Of a DNA stretch of 64,000 nucleotides, positions 8,719 to 17,114 are shown piece by piece. Within the stretch, counting starts at the first letter, position 1, and every line of letters starts with the position of its first letter. Both the position numbers and the translations under genes were made by a program. The DNA lies in NCBI GenBank assembly GCA_023212645.1, contig JALBYC010000014.1, forward strand, positions 248,001-312,000, given 5' to 3'. The stretch is from Farysia itapuensis. Its lineage: Eukaryota; Basidiomycota; Ustilaginomycetes; Ustilaginales; Ustilaginaceae. The notes under the pieces are model-generated. The model was not told the DNA's origin, did no database searches, and was given only the letters and a program-made list of their open reading frames with translations.

Positions 8719-11700
8719 ATGTCCCACTTTGTATCGGGTCGTGCTTCGCATGACTTTGAGTCCTTCCAAAATCAGCTGCTGCGTCGACAACCGGTAGAGG
8801 AGCAAGTACACGAGGAGGAAGATGGTGGTGGACAAGAGCAGCTAGACGCAGACATGAGCGCAGACTCGCGCGCTCAAATCAGCGCATCTCTGGCAAGTAG
8901 ACGCAAACGCGACGATAAGTCTCTCCCTGACGATCAGAGAGCATCCATGTACTCGCGACGCAACAGCCCCGAACCCGAGGAAGCAGGTCCGTCTCGTCCA
9001 CGCAGTGTTGCTGGCAGCATCAACGACGCTCGCTCCAGTGACTACTTTTCCAAACCACAGAGCAGCTCCGGCCAGGCCTATCAAGTCGATCTCGAAAACG
9101 GTCATGTGCATGGAGATCCTTTTTCTTCTGCACCCTCTGACGATGTAGAGCATTCTGCAAAGCTGTCCCTTCCAACCGCTGATCACCCCTATTCCACAGG
9201 CAACTCAAGTCCTGCATCCTCAATACGACCGAGGCGGCCCAACAAAGGTGTATCTTTTATCCATCCTCCCGCAGGGCCTGGCGAAGAGGGTCATGACGCC
9301 CATCCTAAAACCCGTCGACACCCGATACGATCCAATAGTGGATTCCAGGAGCCCGTGCCAGCCGCACATCTGCCACGCACCAGAAGTCTTGGCATGATCA
9401 GCCCCGCCGAAATGGCGCCGCGCAAACTCGGCACCTGGGACGGAGTGTTCATGCCTGTCAGTCTCAACATTCTCGGCATTATTCTCTTCCTTCGCTTTGG
9501 CTTCATTCTGGGGCAGGCGGGCTTACTGGGCGCCCTCTTTCTTCTGATTGTCAGCTACGCTATAGACACGCTTACCGCTATGAGTCTCAACGCCATCAGC
9601 ACAAATGGCCAAGTGCGCGGCGGTGGCGCTTACTATCTCATCTCGCGCTCCTTGGGTCCGGAATTCGGTGGCTCCATCGGCCTCATTTTCTTCGCAGGTC
9701 AGGCACTCAATGCCGCCATGAACGTGCTTGGTTTCGTCGAGACACTGACCGACGCCTTTGGTGAGAGTCGAGACTCGTCTGGCTTTCTTCCCGAAGGTCC
9801 TTGGTATTTCTTCTTCTACGGGTCAGTCATTCTGCTGCTCAGTGCCGTCGTTTGTTTGGTTGGATCCAAACTGTTTGCACGCGCCACGCTCGGCCTCGCA
9901 CTGGTCCTCGGGGTGTCTATTATCAGCATTCCCGTCTCCTCCTTATTGGTCAAGCCCTTTATCGATGATGACCGTGGAGCGTACTACACTGGATGGGCGT
10001 GGGAGACATTGCGTGGGAACCTCTTTCCCAACTTTACTTCGGGGGCCGTCGGCTCTTCCACAGGTAGCGACACCGAGAACTGGCAGAGCGTCTTTGGCGT
10101 TCTGTTCCCTGCTGTCACAGGGATTTTGGCAGGCGCTTCCATGTCTGGCGACCTACGCAAACCAAGCAAGAGCATCCCCAAGGGAACCAACTGGTCGCTC
10201 GTCTTTACCTTTGTCGTCTACTTTCTCAGCTTCATCGTCTTTGCCGGCACCATCGAGCGCGAGTCGTTCTACATAGACGTAGGTATCGTGTCAGATGTAG
10301 CCCTCAGTCCTCAGATTATCACCTTTGGCGCTCTGGCGTCCACCGCGTTCTCAGCACTGATGGGCGTCATGGCTTGCGGCAAGGTGCTGCAGGCAATTGC
10401 ACGCGACAACCTCTTGCCTGCTCTCGACATCTTTGCACAGGGCACCGAAGTCAGCGATACACCAATCTACGCCGTGATTGTGACCTATATCTTTTGTCAA
10501 ATGATCCTGTTCGTCGACTCAGTCAACACAATTGCGCAGTTGGTTACCATGACGACGCTGCTCACCTTTGGCACGCTGTGTTTCGCCACATGTGCACTGA
10601 AAGCCGGCGGAGCTCCTAGCTTCCGCCCTTCGTTCAAGTACTGGAATATCTGGACCGCAGCCGGCGGCGCGGTGAGCTGCTTTGGCGCCATGTTCTTCAC
10701 CGACCCGGCGGCCGCAATTGCCTGCATCATCTTTGCCGTCCTCTTATTTGTCATGATTCACTTTTTCTCCCCGCCAAAGCCGTGGGGGGATGTGACGCGC
10801 AATATCACCTACCATTTCGTCCGCAAGTATCTGCTCCGGCTCGACGAGCGCAAGGGACACGTCAAGTACTGGCGTCCGCAGATCCTGCTGCTTGCCAACA
10901 ACCCACGCAGCGAATGGAACCTGATTATCTTCTGCAACTCGCTGAAAAAGGGCGCGCTGTACGTCCTTGGACATGTGCTCAAGGGCGAGTTCACCGAGTG
11001 TCTGCACGAGTTGCGCAAACAGCAGGTAGCCTGGCTGAAGCTGGTGGATCTGACAGGCATCAAGTCATTTGTCGATGTAGTAATTGCGCACGACGAGCGG
11101 GAGGGTGCGCGCAATTTGATCCTGTCGTGCGGGTTGGGTGGGATGCGACCCAATATTGTCGTGATGGGCTATCCGAGCGACATGCGGAACACGGCCAAGG
11201 TGGCACGCGAGCATGTCGCCAGCGGCTCCAGCAGTGGCCATCGCAGCAGTGACGGGAGCGAAATCACGATTCGAGGGCTGGCATGGCCGCATCGCCAACA
11301 CCGGGCAATTGACATTGGCAGTCTACCCACCGACGTTGCGCGCAAAGAGACGCCGATCAAGGCAACAACCTACGTCGGTATTATGGAAGACTCGCTGGCG
11401 CTCAACAAGGCGCTCGCCATCGCGTACGGTTTCGACCTGATGCAGATGCCCACCTCGGCTCCTCCCAGCTCTAGTCCGTTTGACAAGCTCAAGGAGAAAG
11501 AGGAGCGGTTTATTGATCTGTGGCCCATACAGATTACGAGCGCTGGAGCAGACGAGAGCCACGCCTGGGACACGTACACCATGGTGCTTCAATTGGGCAC
11601 CATTCTCAGCTTTACCGGAACTTGGAAGGCGCACAAGCTGCGTGTCTCGGTCTTTGTCGAACACGCAAGCGAGATTGAAGAGGAGAGGCGGCGAATTCGA

Positions 11701-13260
11701 GCACTGCTGGACAACCTGCGCATTCCAGCGTCCCTGCGCGTGTTCTGCCTCGCAGACCAGAGTGTACAGACGTACCAGACGATTGTGCACGGCCGCAGTG
11801 CAGCTGTTGGTGAGGTGGACGAGGCTTTGCGCGGCGATCCTTGGTGGGAAGCGCTGAAACAGTTGCGTCGTGATGACGAACGTCGTACCAAGGCGGCCGC
11901 CAAACGACAATCCACCGCCTCGCCCGTTCAACCCATCCCCGCATCGCCTTCATCAGCCACTGCCGTCACTGGCACCACCACGGACGCCAGCCGGAAACAG
12001 TCCAAGCGCGAGCAGAAACTGTTTGGCATCAGCTTGCCCGCCGAACACCTGGCGTTTCACAAGCAAAACATCCGTCTAGGCCTCTCGCACCCGCGAGCGC
12101 GACGGATGGATGTCGAGGACGGAGACTCTTCTGACGACGATGACGATGACGATGATGACGAGCTGGCGCTGCTGTCCGAAGATGATGCTTGGTTGATGGA
12201 TGGGCAGCAGGGCTATCGGGGAATGGCGAAGCAACGCCGGGCGTCTACGGTGGACAATGCCCATCCGAGGATGGCGACGATGGGTGGTGCTCGACAGCGG
12301 TCGTTTTCCATCACGGGCTCGTCGAGCGTGCCGGACGAGCTTCGGGCTGAAGCAGAGCGGCCTCTTTTGAGTTCGAGCGTGTCGAGTGTCAACACAGCTG
12401 GCTATGGGTCGTTGAGCTCAAGTCAACGCACCGCTACGCCGGACACTGTTCGCGCTGCGGCCAAACGGAACGGTAGTGCCTCGCAGCTGAGCAGCTCGCA
12501 CCTTTCCAACGACTCGAACGCGACGCCGAAAGCATCGCTCCATCCGCAGGACATGCATCCGTCTCCACTGCGGAAAACGCTGGAATCAGAACGGCCGAGG
12601 GAAGACAAGGATTCGACGTTGAAAGCGTCTGACCGTAAGAAGCTGCAGCGCGGAGGAGTAGATGTGCCCGCACCTGGAGGGTCGAATGCGTTGTTGCGTC
12701 CGCCAATGGAGCAGCGCTTCGCCTCGTCTTCGTCGTCGGTGTCTTCCAGCAACAGCGTTGCGAGTGACGATGCTTCGGATGGGAATGGATCGGGCGAGTC
12801 GTCCCAAGAGAGTCTGGGGCATTCGTTTGCGACGCCCACGCAGAAACGGTATCGACAGGCGTCTTCCGGGTCGATTGCGCACAGCCGGACACGGTCCTCC
12901 GAGGAAACCTGGTCAGCGCGGGATACCACGCCGCAGCGGCGGCTTCGTCCCAGCCGCTCGGCATCGCGCACCTCGTCAAGCGGCAAAGTCGCCAGCATCT
13001 ACTCGACCGACTTACCCGTGATCTCGTTCAACGAGCTGCCCAACAAGGCGCAGTACTTGATTCTCAACGAGCTGATTCGTACCAACAGCTCGGCCTCAAC
13101 GGGGGTCGTACTGACAGCCCTGCCGGCGCCCGAACCAGGCACCAGCCTGGACGAACTGAAGTCTCTCCGCTACCTCGAACAGCTGGAAAGCCTCTTCTCT
13201 GGCGGTCCACCGGTCCTCGGTGTCCATGCTAAGACGCTCACCATGACAATGAGTCTGTAG
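8719..13260 (+). CDS. Cation-chloride cotransporter (SLC12 family, Vhc1-like)
   Basis: A 1513-residue intronless membrane protein. Residues 1-230 are disordered and Ser/Pro rich. The 12-helix transporter core begins with LGTWDGVFMPVSLNILGIIL (about residue 234), the SLC12 signature at helix 1, and ends near residue 684 (FAVLLFVMIHFFSPP). The cytosolic C-terminal domain (about 685-1130) contains the family's WKAHKLRVSVFV segment. A long Ser-rich tail with a run of ten Asp (about 1139-1148) follows, and the end matches the conserved cotransporter C-terminus (YLEQLESLFSGGPPVLGVHA). Fungal members such as yeast Vhc1 are vacuolar K-Cl cotransporters. The C-terminal tail is much longer than in yeast and is probably a phosphorylation platform (inference). 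Confidence 0.92.
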   Translation: MSHFVSGRASHDFESFQNQLLRRQPVEEQVHEEEDGGGQEQLDADMSADSRAQISASLASRRKRDDKSLPDDQRASMYSRRNSPEPEEAGPSRPRSVAGSINDARSSDYFSKPQSSSGQAYQVDLENGHVHGDPFSSAPSDDVEHSAKLSLPTADHPYSTGNSSPASSIRPRRPNKGVSFIHPPAGPGEEGHDAHPKTRRHPIRSNSGFQEPVPAAHLPRTRSLGMISPAEMAPRKLGTWDGVFMPVSLNILGIILFLRFGFILGQAGLLGALFLLIVSYAIDTLTAMSLNAISTNGQVRGGGAYYLISRSLGPEFGGSIGLIFFAGQALNAAMNVLGFVETLTDAFGESRDSSGFLPEGPWYFFFYGSVILLLSAVVCLVGSKLFARATLGLALVLGVSIISIPVSSLLVKPFIDDDRGAYYTGWAWETLRGNLFPNFTSGAVGSSTGSDTENWQSVFGVLFPAVTGILAGASMSGDLRKPSKSIPKGTNWSLVFTFVVYFLSFIVFAGTIERESFYIDVGIVSDVALSPQIITFGALASTAFSALMGVMACGKVLQAIARDNLLPALDIFAQGTEVSDTPIYAVIVTYIFCQMILFVDSVNTIAQLVTMTTLLTFGTLCFATCALKAGGAPSFRPSFKYWNIWTAAGGAVSCFGAMFFTDPAAAIACIIFAVLLFVMIHFFSPPKPWGDVTRNITYHFVRKYLLRLDERKGHVKYWRPQILLLANNPRSEWNLIIFCNSLKKGALYVLGHVLKGEFTECLHELRKQQVAWLKLVDLTGIKSFVDVVIAHDEREGARNLILSCGLGGMRPNIVVMGYPSDMRNTAKVAREHVASGSSSGHRSSDGSEITIRGLAWPHRQHRAIDIGSLPTDVARKETPIKATTYVGIMEDSLALNKALAIAYGFDLMQMPTSAPPSSSPFDKLKEKEERFIDLWPIQITSAGADESHAWDTYTMVLQLGTILSFTGTWKAHKLRVSVFVEHASEIEEERRRIRALLDNLRIPASLRVFCLADQSVQTYQTIVHGRSAAVGEVDEALRGDPWWEALKQLRRDDERRTKAAAKRQSTASPVQPIPASPSSATAVTGTTTDASRKQSKREQKLFGISLPAEHLAFHKQNIRLGLSHPRARRMDVEDGDSSDDDDDDDDDELALLSEDDAWLMDGQQGYRGMAKQRRASTVDNAHPRMATMGGARQRSFSITGSSSVPDELRAEAERPLLSSSVSSVNTAGYGSLSSSQRTATPDTVRAAAKRNGSASQLSSSHLSNDSNATPKASLHPQDMHPSPLRKTLESERPREDKDSTLKASDRKKLQRGGVDVPAPGGSNALLRPPMEQRFASSSSSVSSSNSVASDDASDGNGSGESSQESLGHSFATPTQKRYRQASSGSIAHSRTRSSEETWSARDTTPQRRLRPSRSASRTSSSGKVASIYSTDLPVISFNELPNKAQYLILNELIRTNSSASTGVVLTALPAPEPGTSLDELKSLRYLEQLESLFSGGPPVLGVHAKTLTMTMSL

Positions 13261-13270
13261 CCCCCCCCCC
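13261..13270 (+). repeat. C10 homopolymer immediately after the cotransporter stop
   Basis: Ten consecutive C follow the TAG stop codon directly, within the 97-bp gap before the next gene on the same strand. Confidence 0.9.
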
Positions 13271-13357
13271 TCGCGCGCTGTTTCTCCCCCACAGAAATCT
13301 GATTTTATTCTAGAGTGAAATTGTGTAACTTTGGAGCGTGTTTGCACTCCAATTGCG

Positions 13358-14821
13358 ATGATGAGTGGCGAGGAGGGAGATGCGAGGCGGCTTTCGTATG
13401 GTCAGCCTGCATTTGTGCGCGATGGTGGGAGTGCGTCGACCATGGTGGTGAAGAAGGAGGAGGAGGGGGATGGGCCGGGCTTGATGGTGCCAGGATTGGG
13501 CGATGAATCGCTGATGGCCGAGCTGCCAAGTGTCGATCCTCTGGCGACCTTACTGGCCAAGCATCTGCCGACGCACTTGCGACCACCGCGCGACCGCGAT
13601 CTCTCCGGCACCTGGTCTTCGCCACCCACTGGAAGCAACCCAGACCCCTTCTTTACCGACGACGCCACCGCCGCCGCCGCCGGTGGGGGGGACGATGTGT
13701 ACAGAGCAACGCAGAGTAATGCTTGGCGCAAGGTAGCCACCCTAGCCCGTACCCAGATTCAAAGCTACCCCGTCACCCACCACCAGCAGCGTCTGGCACG
13801 CGCGACGGCTGACGGGAGGCAAGAACTCGAAACAGTGCTGCAGTGGTGGACCGTTCGACTGTATGCGCTTTTGCGCCTGCGCTTGTTTTCCATGATGGCC
13901 AACGAAGTGACTGCCATATGGGGTATTCTGGCCACCACCACCGCGACGACGACGACGACGGTTCAGGGGCAAGGTGCGCGGTGCGTGCTGGAGACAGACC
14001 TGGTGCCGTTCACACTGCGTGTGCTTAAAGCAATAGCGCCGAGATACGCAGGCAAGGATGTGGTGGGTGCACTGGAGCAGGTGTGTCATTTGACCGCCTA
14101 CGCACGCACGCGTCTCCAACAGACACTCTCCCTGCCCAGCAGCACGGACTACGTACGTCTTTGGCGGGAACGAGTCCTGCATCTAACGCTGACACAGAGC
14201 ATGCTGCTGTGCGAAGCAAAGGACTTTTCTCAAGCAGTCGACACTCTGCAAGACCTAGCCACACATCTCACATCGTCGTCGTCGTCGTCGAGTGATCTGC
14301 TTACTCCGTCCATGCGCGTGCTCATTTTGCTCTATCTAGCCCGAGTCTGGATCCAAGCGGGTAGTCTGCACGACGCTGAGAACCTCGTCAACGCCGCCGC
14401 TGCTCAGGTAGACAGCGTGCCGGAACAAGACAGAACGGCGGTGGAGAACGAAGTGGCCATCTCCAAAGGCACACTCTCGGCCATGCGCTGCGACTTTGCC
14501 GCTGCCTCAACCCACTTTGCCACCGCCGCCGCCGCCATCAGGAGTGGTAGCTTCAAACAAGGTGTACAGGCTCAGTCCAATCTGGCGCTCTCCACCTTCT
14601 ACGCAGGCCGGCTCAGCCCCGCCATCGACACTCTGGAAACTCTGCTCGCATCGCACCCAGCAACGGCGGTCAATGCGGAACCGTTCCTGTTCAACTTGAC
14701 CACGTTGCTCGAATTGCGGTCCGAGGATGTGCTGGTCGACAAGCGCCGGATTCTCGCACTCCTCGGGCAGCATGCGACACATTCCTCCGGCGTACTCACC
14801 GCTTCAGGCCTCAAACTGTAG
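13358..14821 (+). CDS. TRAPPC12-like TPR protein (TRAPP complex)
   Basis: A 487-residue intronless protein. The central part (LETDLVPFTLRVLKAIAPRY, then YVRLWRERVLHLTLTQSMLL) and the C-terminus (EPFLFNLTTLLELRSEDVLV, then a final GLKL) follow the order of motifs in animal TRAPPC12, whose C-terminal half is a TPR solenoid. TPR-like helices cover about residues 250-470. TRAPPC12 is a subunit of the TRAPP complexes that regulate Rab-dependent ER-Golgi traffic and autophagy. The N-terminal about 130 residues are low complexity with an Ala run. Two adjacent ATGs (13358 and 13361) are available; the upstream in-frame extension begins with TTG and was not used. It is convergent with the AP-2 sigma gene. 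Confidence 0.78.
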   Translation: MMSGEEGDARRLSYGQPAFVRDGGSASTMVVKKEEEGDGPGLMVPGLGDESLMAELPSVDPLATLLAKHLPTHLRPPRDRDLSGTWSSPPTGSNPDPFFTDDATAAAAGGGDDVYRATQSNAWRKVATLARTQIQSYPVTHHQQRLARATADGRQELETVLQWWTVRLYALLRLRLFSMMANEVTAIWGILATTTATTTTTVQGQGARCVLETDLVPFTLRVLKAIAPRYAGKDVVGALEQVCHLTAYARTRLQQTLSLPSSTDYVRLWRERVLHLTLTQSMLLCEAKDFSQAVDTLQDLATHLTSSSSSSSDLLTPSMRVLILLYLARVWIQAGSLHDAENLVNAAAAQVDSVPEQDRTAVENEVAISKGTLSAMRCDFAAASTHFATAAAAIRSGSFKQGVQAQSNLALSTFYAGRLSPAIDTLETLLASHPATAVNAEPFLFNLTTLLELRSEDVLVDKRRILALLGQHATHSSGVLTASGLKL

Positions 14822-14873
14822 TGCGAAATTAGATGGGTAACGGGTACAAATACAAGATGCGATGGAAACGTGC

Positions 14874-14876
<3 letters not shown>

Positions 14877-14936
<60 letters not shown>
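14877..14936. repeat. (GT)30 dinucleotide microsatellite
   Basis: Thirty uninterrupted GT units. On the minus strand this is (AC)30 and starts one base after the AP-2 sigma stop codon (complement of 14938-14940), so it forms the beginning of that gene's 3' UTR. It also lies 55 bp past the stop of the convergent TRAPPC12-like gene. Confidence 0.98.
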
Positions 14937-14937
<1 letters not shown>

Positions 14938-14938
<1 letters not shown>

Positions 14939-15369
14939 CAATCGAGTTTCTCCAGTTGGTCTAAGCGACTTAGGACGACATGTTTGCTGGTCTCTTCGAT
15001 CTCGCCAGCGAGAAAGACTTCGTCGAGAATGGCATAGACCTTGTAAAAGTTAAACACGAGGTCCAGCTCGCAGACATTGCCAAAGAAGGCGTCGAGGATT
15101 TCGACGAGCAGGTGTACTGCTTCGAGATGTGCTAGTTCGTTGTCCTGCTGGTCGATGCAGACGCAGAAAAAGAGACCGGCATAGCGACGGTAGACGAGCT
15201 TGTAGTTGCGGAACTCGACAAAGTTGCTCTGGTACTTTTGATCGCGCGGCGCAATCAATCTGTGCACCTCGCCGCGCAGTCGTACCTTTTCATCGTCCTC
15301 GTAGGGCACATAAAACTTGCTGAGACGCGTCTTGCCCTGTCTGTTCTGGACCAGGATGAAGCGGATCAT
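14938..15369 (-). CDS. APS2: AP-2 adaptor complex sigma subunit
   Basis: A 143-residue intronless protein with the classic small-adaptin sequence. It starts [20 protein letters not shown], continues with [20 protein letters not shown], and has [20 protein letters not shown] near the end. The extended match to AP-2 sigma (142 residues in human) distinguishes it from AP-1 sigma and AP-3 sigma. It is part of the plasma-membrane clathrin adaptor that recognises dileucine cargo during endocytosis. The start at 15369 follows family length; the open frame upstream has no ATG-supported homology. It shares a 145-bp divergent region with the SEC72-like gene. Confidence 0.96.
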
Positions 15370-15514
15370 GATGGCGTGGAGAGAGAGAGGTGTACAACGG
15401 CGGTCGGTGCGCAAGTTGATGAAGTGTTCTCGTGATCTAACATCTGATGAGGTGTCAATGCAGCGCATGCAGCGCAACTTCACTCGCTCTCTCCCCTTTT
15501 CTATCATCATCATC

Positions 15515-16168
15515 ATGGAGGCTCCACCACAGCCACAACAACAGCAGCAGGGGCCACCTCCGCCAACAGAAGAGCAGCTGGCCATCACAGACTCGACTTT
15601 TCAGCAAGTACCTCTCGGGCTGGACAAGGAGAGTGGGACGCTGCAGACTCCGGTGCCGGGACTGGATCTCACCGTGCTCAATGCCTTGATTCGCAGCGTG
15701 CGTGGTCTACCACCGGGTGTACCTTTCCCTCCACCACCCAACGTCATCCCACCACAGCGTAGTATGGCAGTCAACCAGGCCAAGGAGCAGGGCAATACGG
15801 CGTTTCGCAATAAAGACTGGGCGGAGGCGGTCAAGATGTACACGCTCGCCATTGACGTTGCAGCCTCGCGTCCTCTGTGGGAAGCCAACCAGGTGGCGAG
15901 GGACGAGTTGTCGCTCTGCCTTGCCAACCGTTCGGCAGCATTCGCTGGATGCCAAGACTGGATTGGCGCGCTGTGCGACGCTGAAGCGGTGACCCAACTC
16001 AAGAAACCATGGGCCAAAGGTCACTACCGCAAAGGCAAGGCTCTTGTCGGCCTTGAACGTCATCGAGAAGCACGCCAGGCATTTGAACTCGGTCTGCAAT
16101 TCGATCCAGACAACAGCGATCTCAAACAAGCGCTCAACGAACTGCCGCAAACCAAGAACCAACTGTAG
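15515..16168 (+). CDS. SEC72-like TPR protein of the ER translocon
   Basis: A 217-residue intronless protein. A Pro/Gln-rich N-terminus precedes a conserved segment ([21 protein letters not shown]). TPR repeats run from about residue 85 to 205 ([60 protein letters not shown]). Small fungal TPR proteins with this layout include Sec72 of the Sec62/63 post-translational translocation complex, which receives Hsp70-bound precursors at the ER. The TPR region is certain; the Sec72 identity rests on layout and size (yeast Sec72 is about 193 residues) and is likely but not proven. ATG 15515 was chosen because the longer frame overlaps the divergent AP-2 sigma gene. Confidence 0.72.
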   Translation: MEAPPQPQQQQQGPPPPTEEQLAITDSTFQQVPLGLDKESGTLQTPVPGLDLTVLNALIRSVRGLPPGVPFPPPPNVIPPQRSMAVNQAKEQGNTAFRNKDWAEAVKMYTLAIDVAASRPLWEANQVARDELSLCLANRSAAFAGCQDWIGALCDAEAVTQLKKPWAKGHYRKGKALVGLERHREARQAFELGLQFDPDNSDLKQALNELPQTKNQL

Positions 16169-16214
16169 CCCCCCTCCGCGCGATTGATAAAACAGCGTTG
16201 TGTATGCGACCCAG

Positions 16215-16913
16215 CTAGGATGATGATTGTGACGAGTCGGAGGTTGGTTGACCGCCATGGTATGGGTGGTTGACAAAGTTGAACCACGGAATCGTACCTA
16301 CAGTGCAGCAGTTTCAGTAAGGGTGGTGCACGGGCAGATGCGCAAAGGCGGAAGGGAGCACTTACTGAATTTGAGTTGGGAAAAGGAACTGTTGCGGTGA
16401 GCGACACCTTGCATGTAGGGAGTCAGGTCACTCTGGCTGGTATCCGTTCCGGGTGCCTTGATTCCGGCGTCGGCCATGGATTTGGCCACCGTCTGCTCCT
16501 GCTCGTTCTCCGTCCAGCCCCAGAAGCGGAAAGAGGATCGTTGGTAGGCAAACAGGAATCCACCGCACAAACCGAGGAAGCCAGCAACACGAAGGCCAGT
16601 CCCCAGTCCACGCTTGGGTCTTGTCGGGTCAAACATTTCTACCACAACAGCGTGTCAGTCCTGTGTCTACCGCTGTTGTGCGTGCGCCAACAACTTACCC
16701 ATGAGGTAGACGCCCGAGGGGAAACCAGCGGTCAGAGCGGCCCATGCGGCATAGTCGCTGGTGCGAAAGCTACGCACGACACGCGAAAAGTGCGGATCGG
16801 CATCGATGGTAGGAAACGGCGTGTCAAGCTGCTTGATCGCTGCTCCGCGTGAAAGAACTCTCCATGTCAGCTTGAGGACGGGGGGAAGAGCGGGTATTGC
16901 CCTACTTACGCAT
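16215..16913 (-). CDS. Complex I (NADH:ubiquinone oxidoreductase) 21-kDa-type accessory subunit
   Basis: Four exons: 16910-16913, 16699-16842, 16366-16638 and 16215-16297, giving 167 residues. Exon 1 contributes only ATGC. The assembled protein has the family's N-terminal block (PFPTIDADPHFSRVVRSF, then SDYAAWAALTAGFPSGVYLM) and C-terminal block (SDLTPYMQGVAHRNSSFSQL, then PWFNFVNHPYHG). These match the fungal NUXM-type 21-kDa subunit of mitochondrial complex I. Two hydrophobic segments lie at about residues 25-45 and 65-85. The introns are 60-68 nt. The second exon may start at 16842 or 16839 because GAG and CAG acceptors sit three bases apart; both keep frame. It is divergent from the mitochondrial fusion gene, 201 bp away. 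Confidence 0.88.
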
Positions 16914-17114
16914 GCTGGTGAATCGCGGTGGTTTGGAGGGCAGAGACGAGAGATGCTTCCGATGAATATCACACTCACACTTTTGGCGATCAAACACGAC
17001 TCGTGCGAGAAGCAAGGCTGAATGTCAGATCGCATTTCTTAAAATCAGAAGAAAAGAAAGAAATTTCTTGCGTGTCAAAGTGGAGAATGACATCTTGCTT
17101 GCTACACAACTCTG
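16914..17114. promoter_or_regulatory. Divergent promoter shared by two mitochondrial genes
   Basis: These 201 bp lie between the complex I subunit gene (-) and the mitochondrial fusion gene (+). An A-rich stretch (about 17039-17062) is the only obvious composition feature. Co-regulation of the pair is an inference from the arrangement. Confidence 0.4.
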
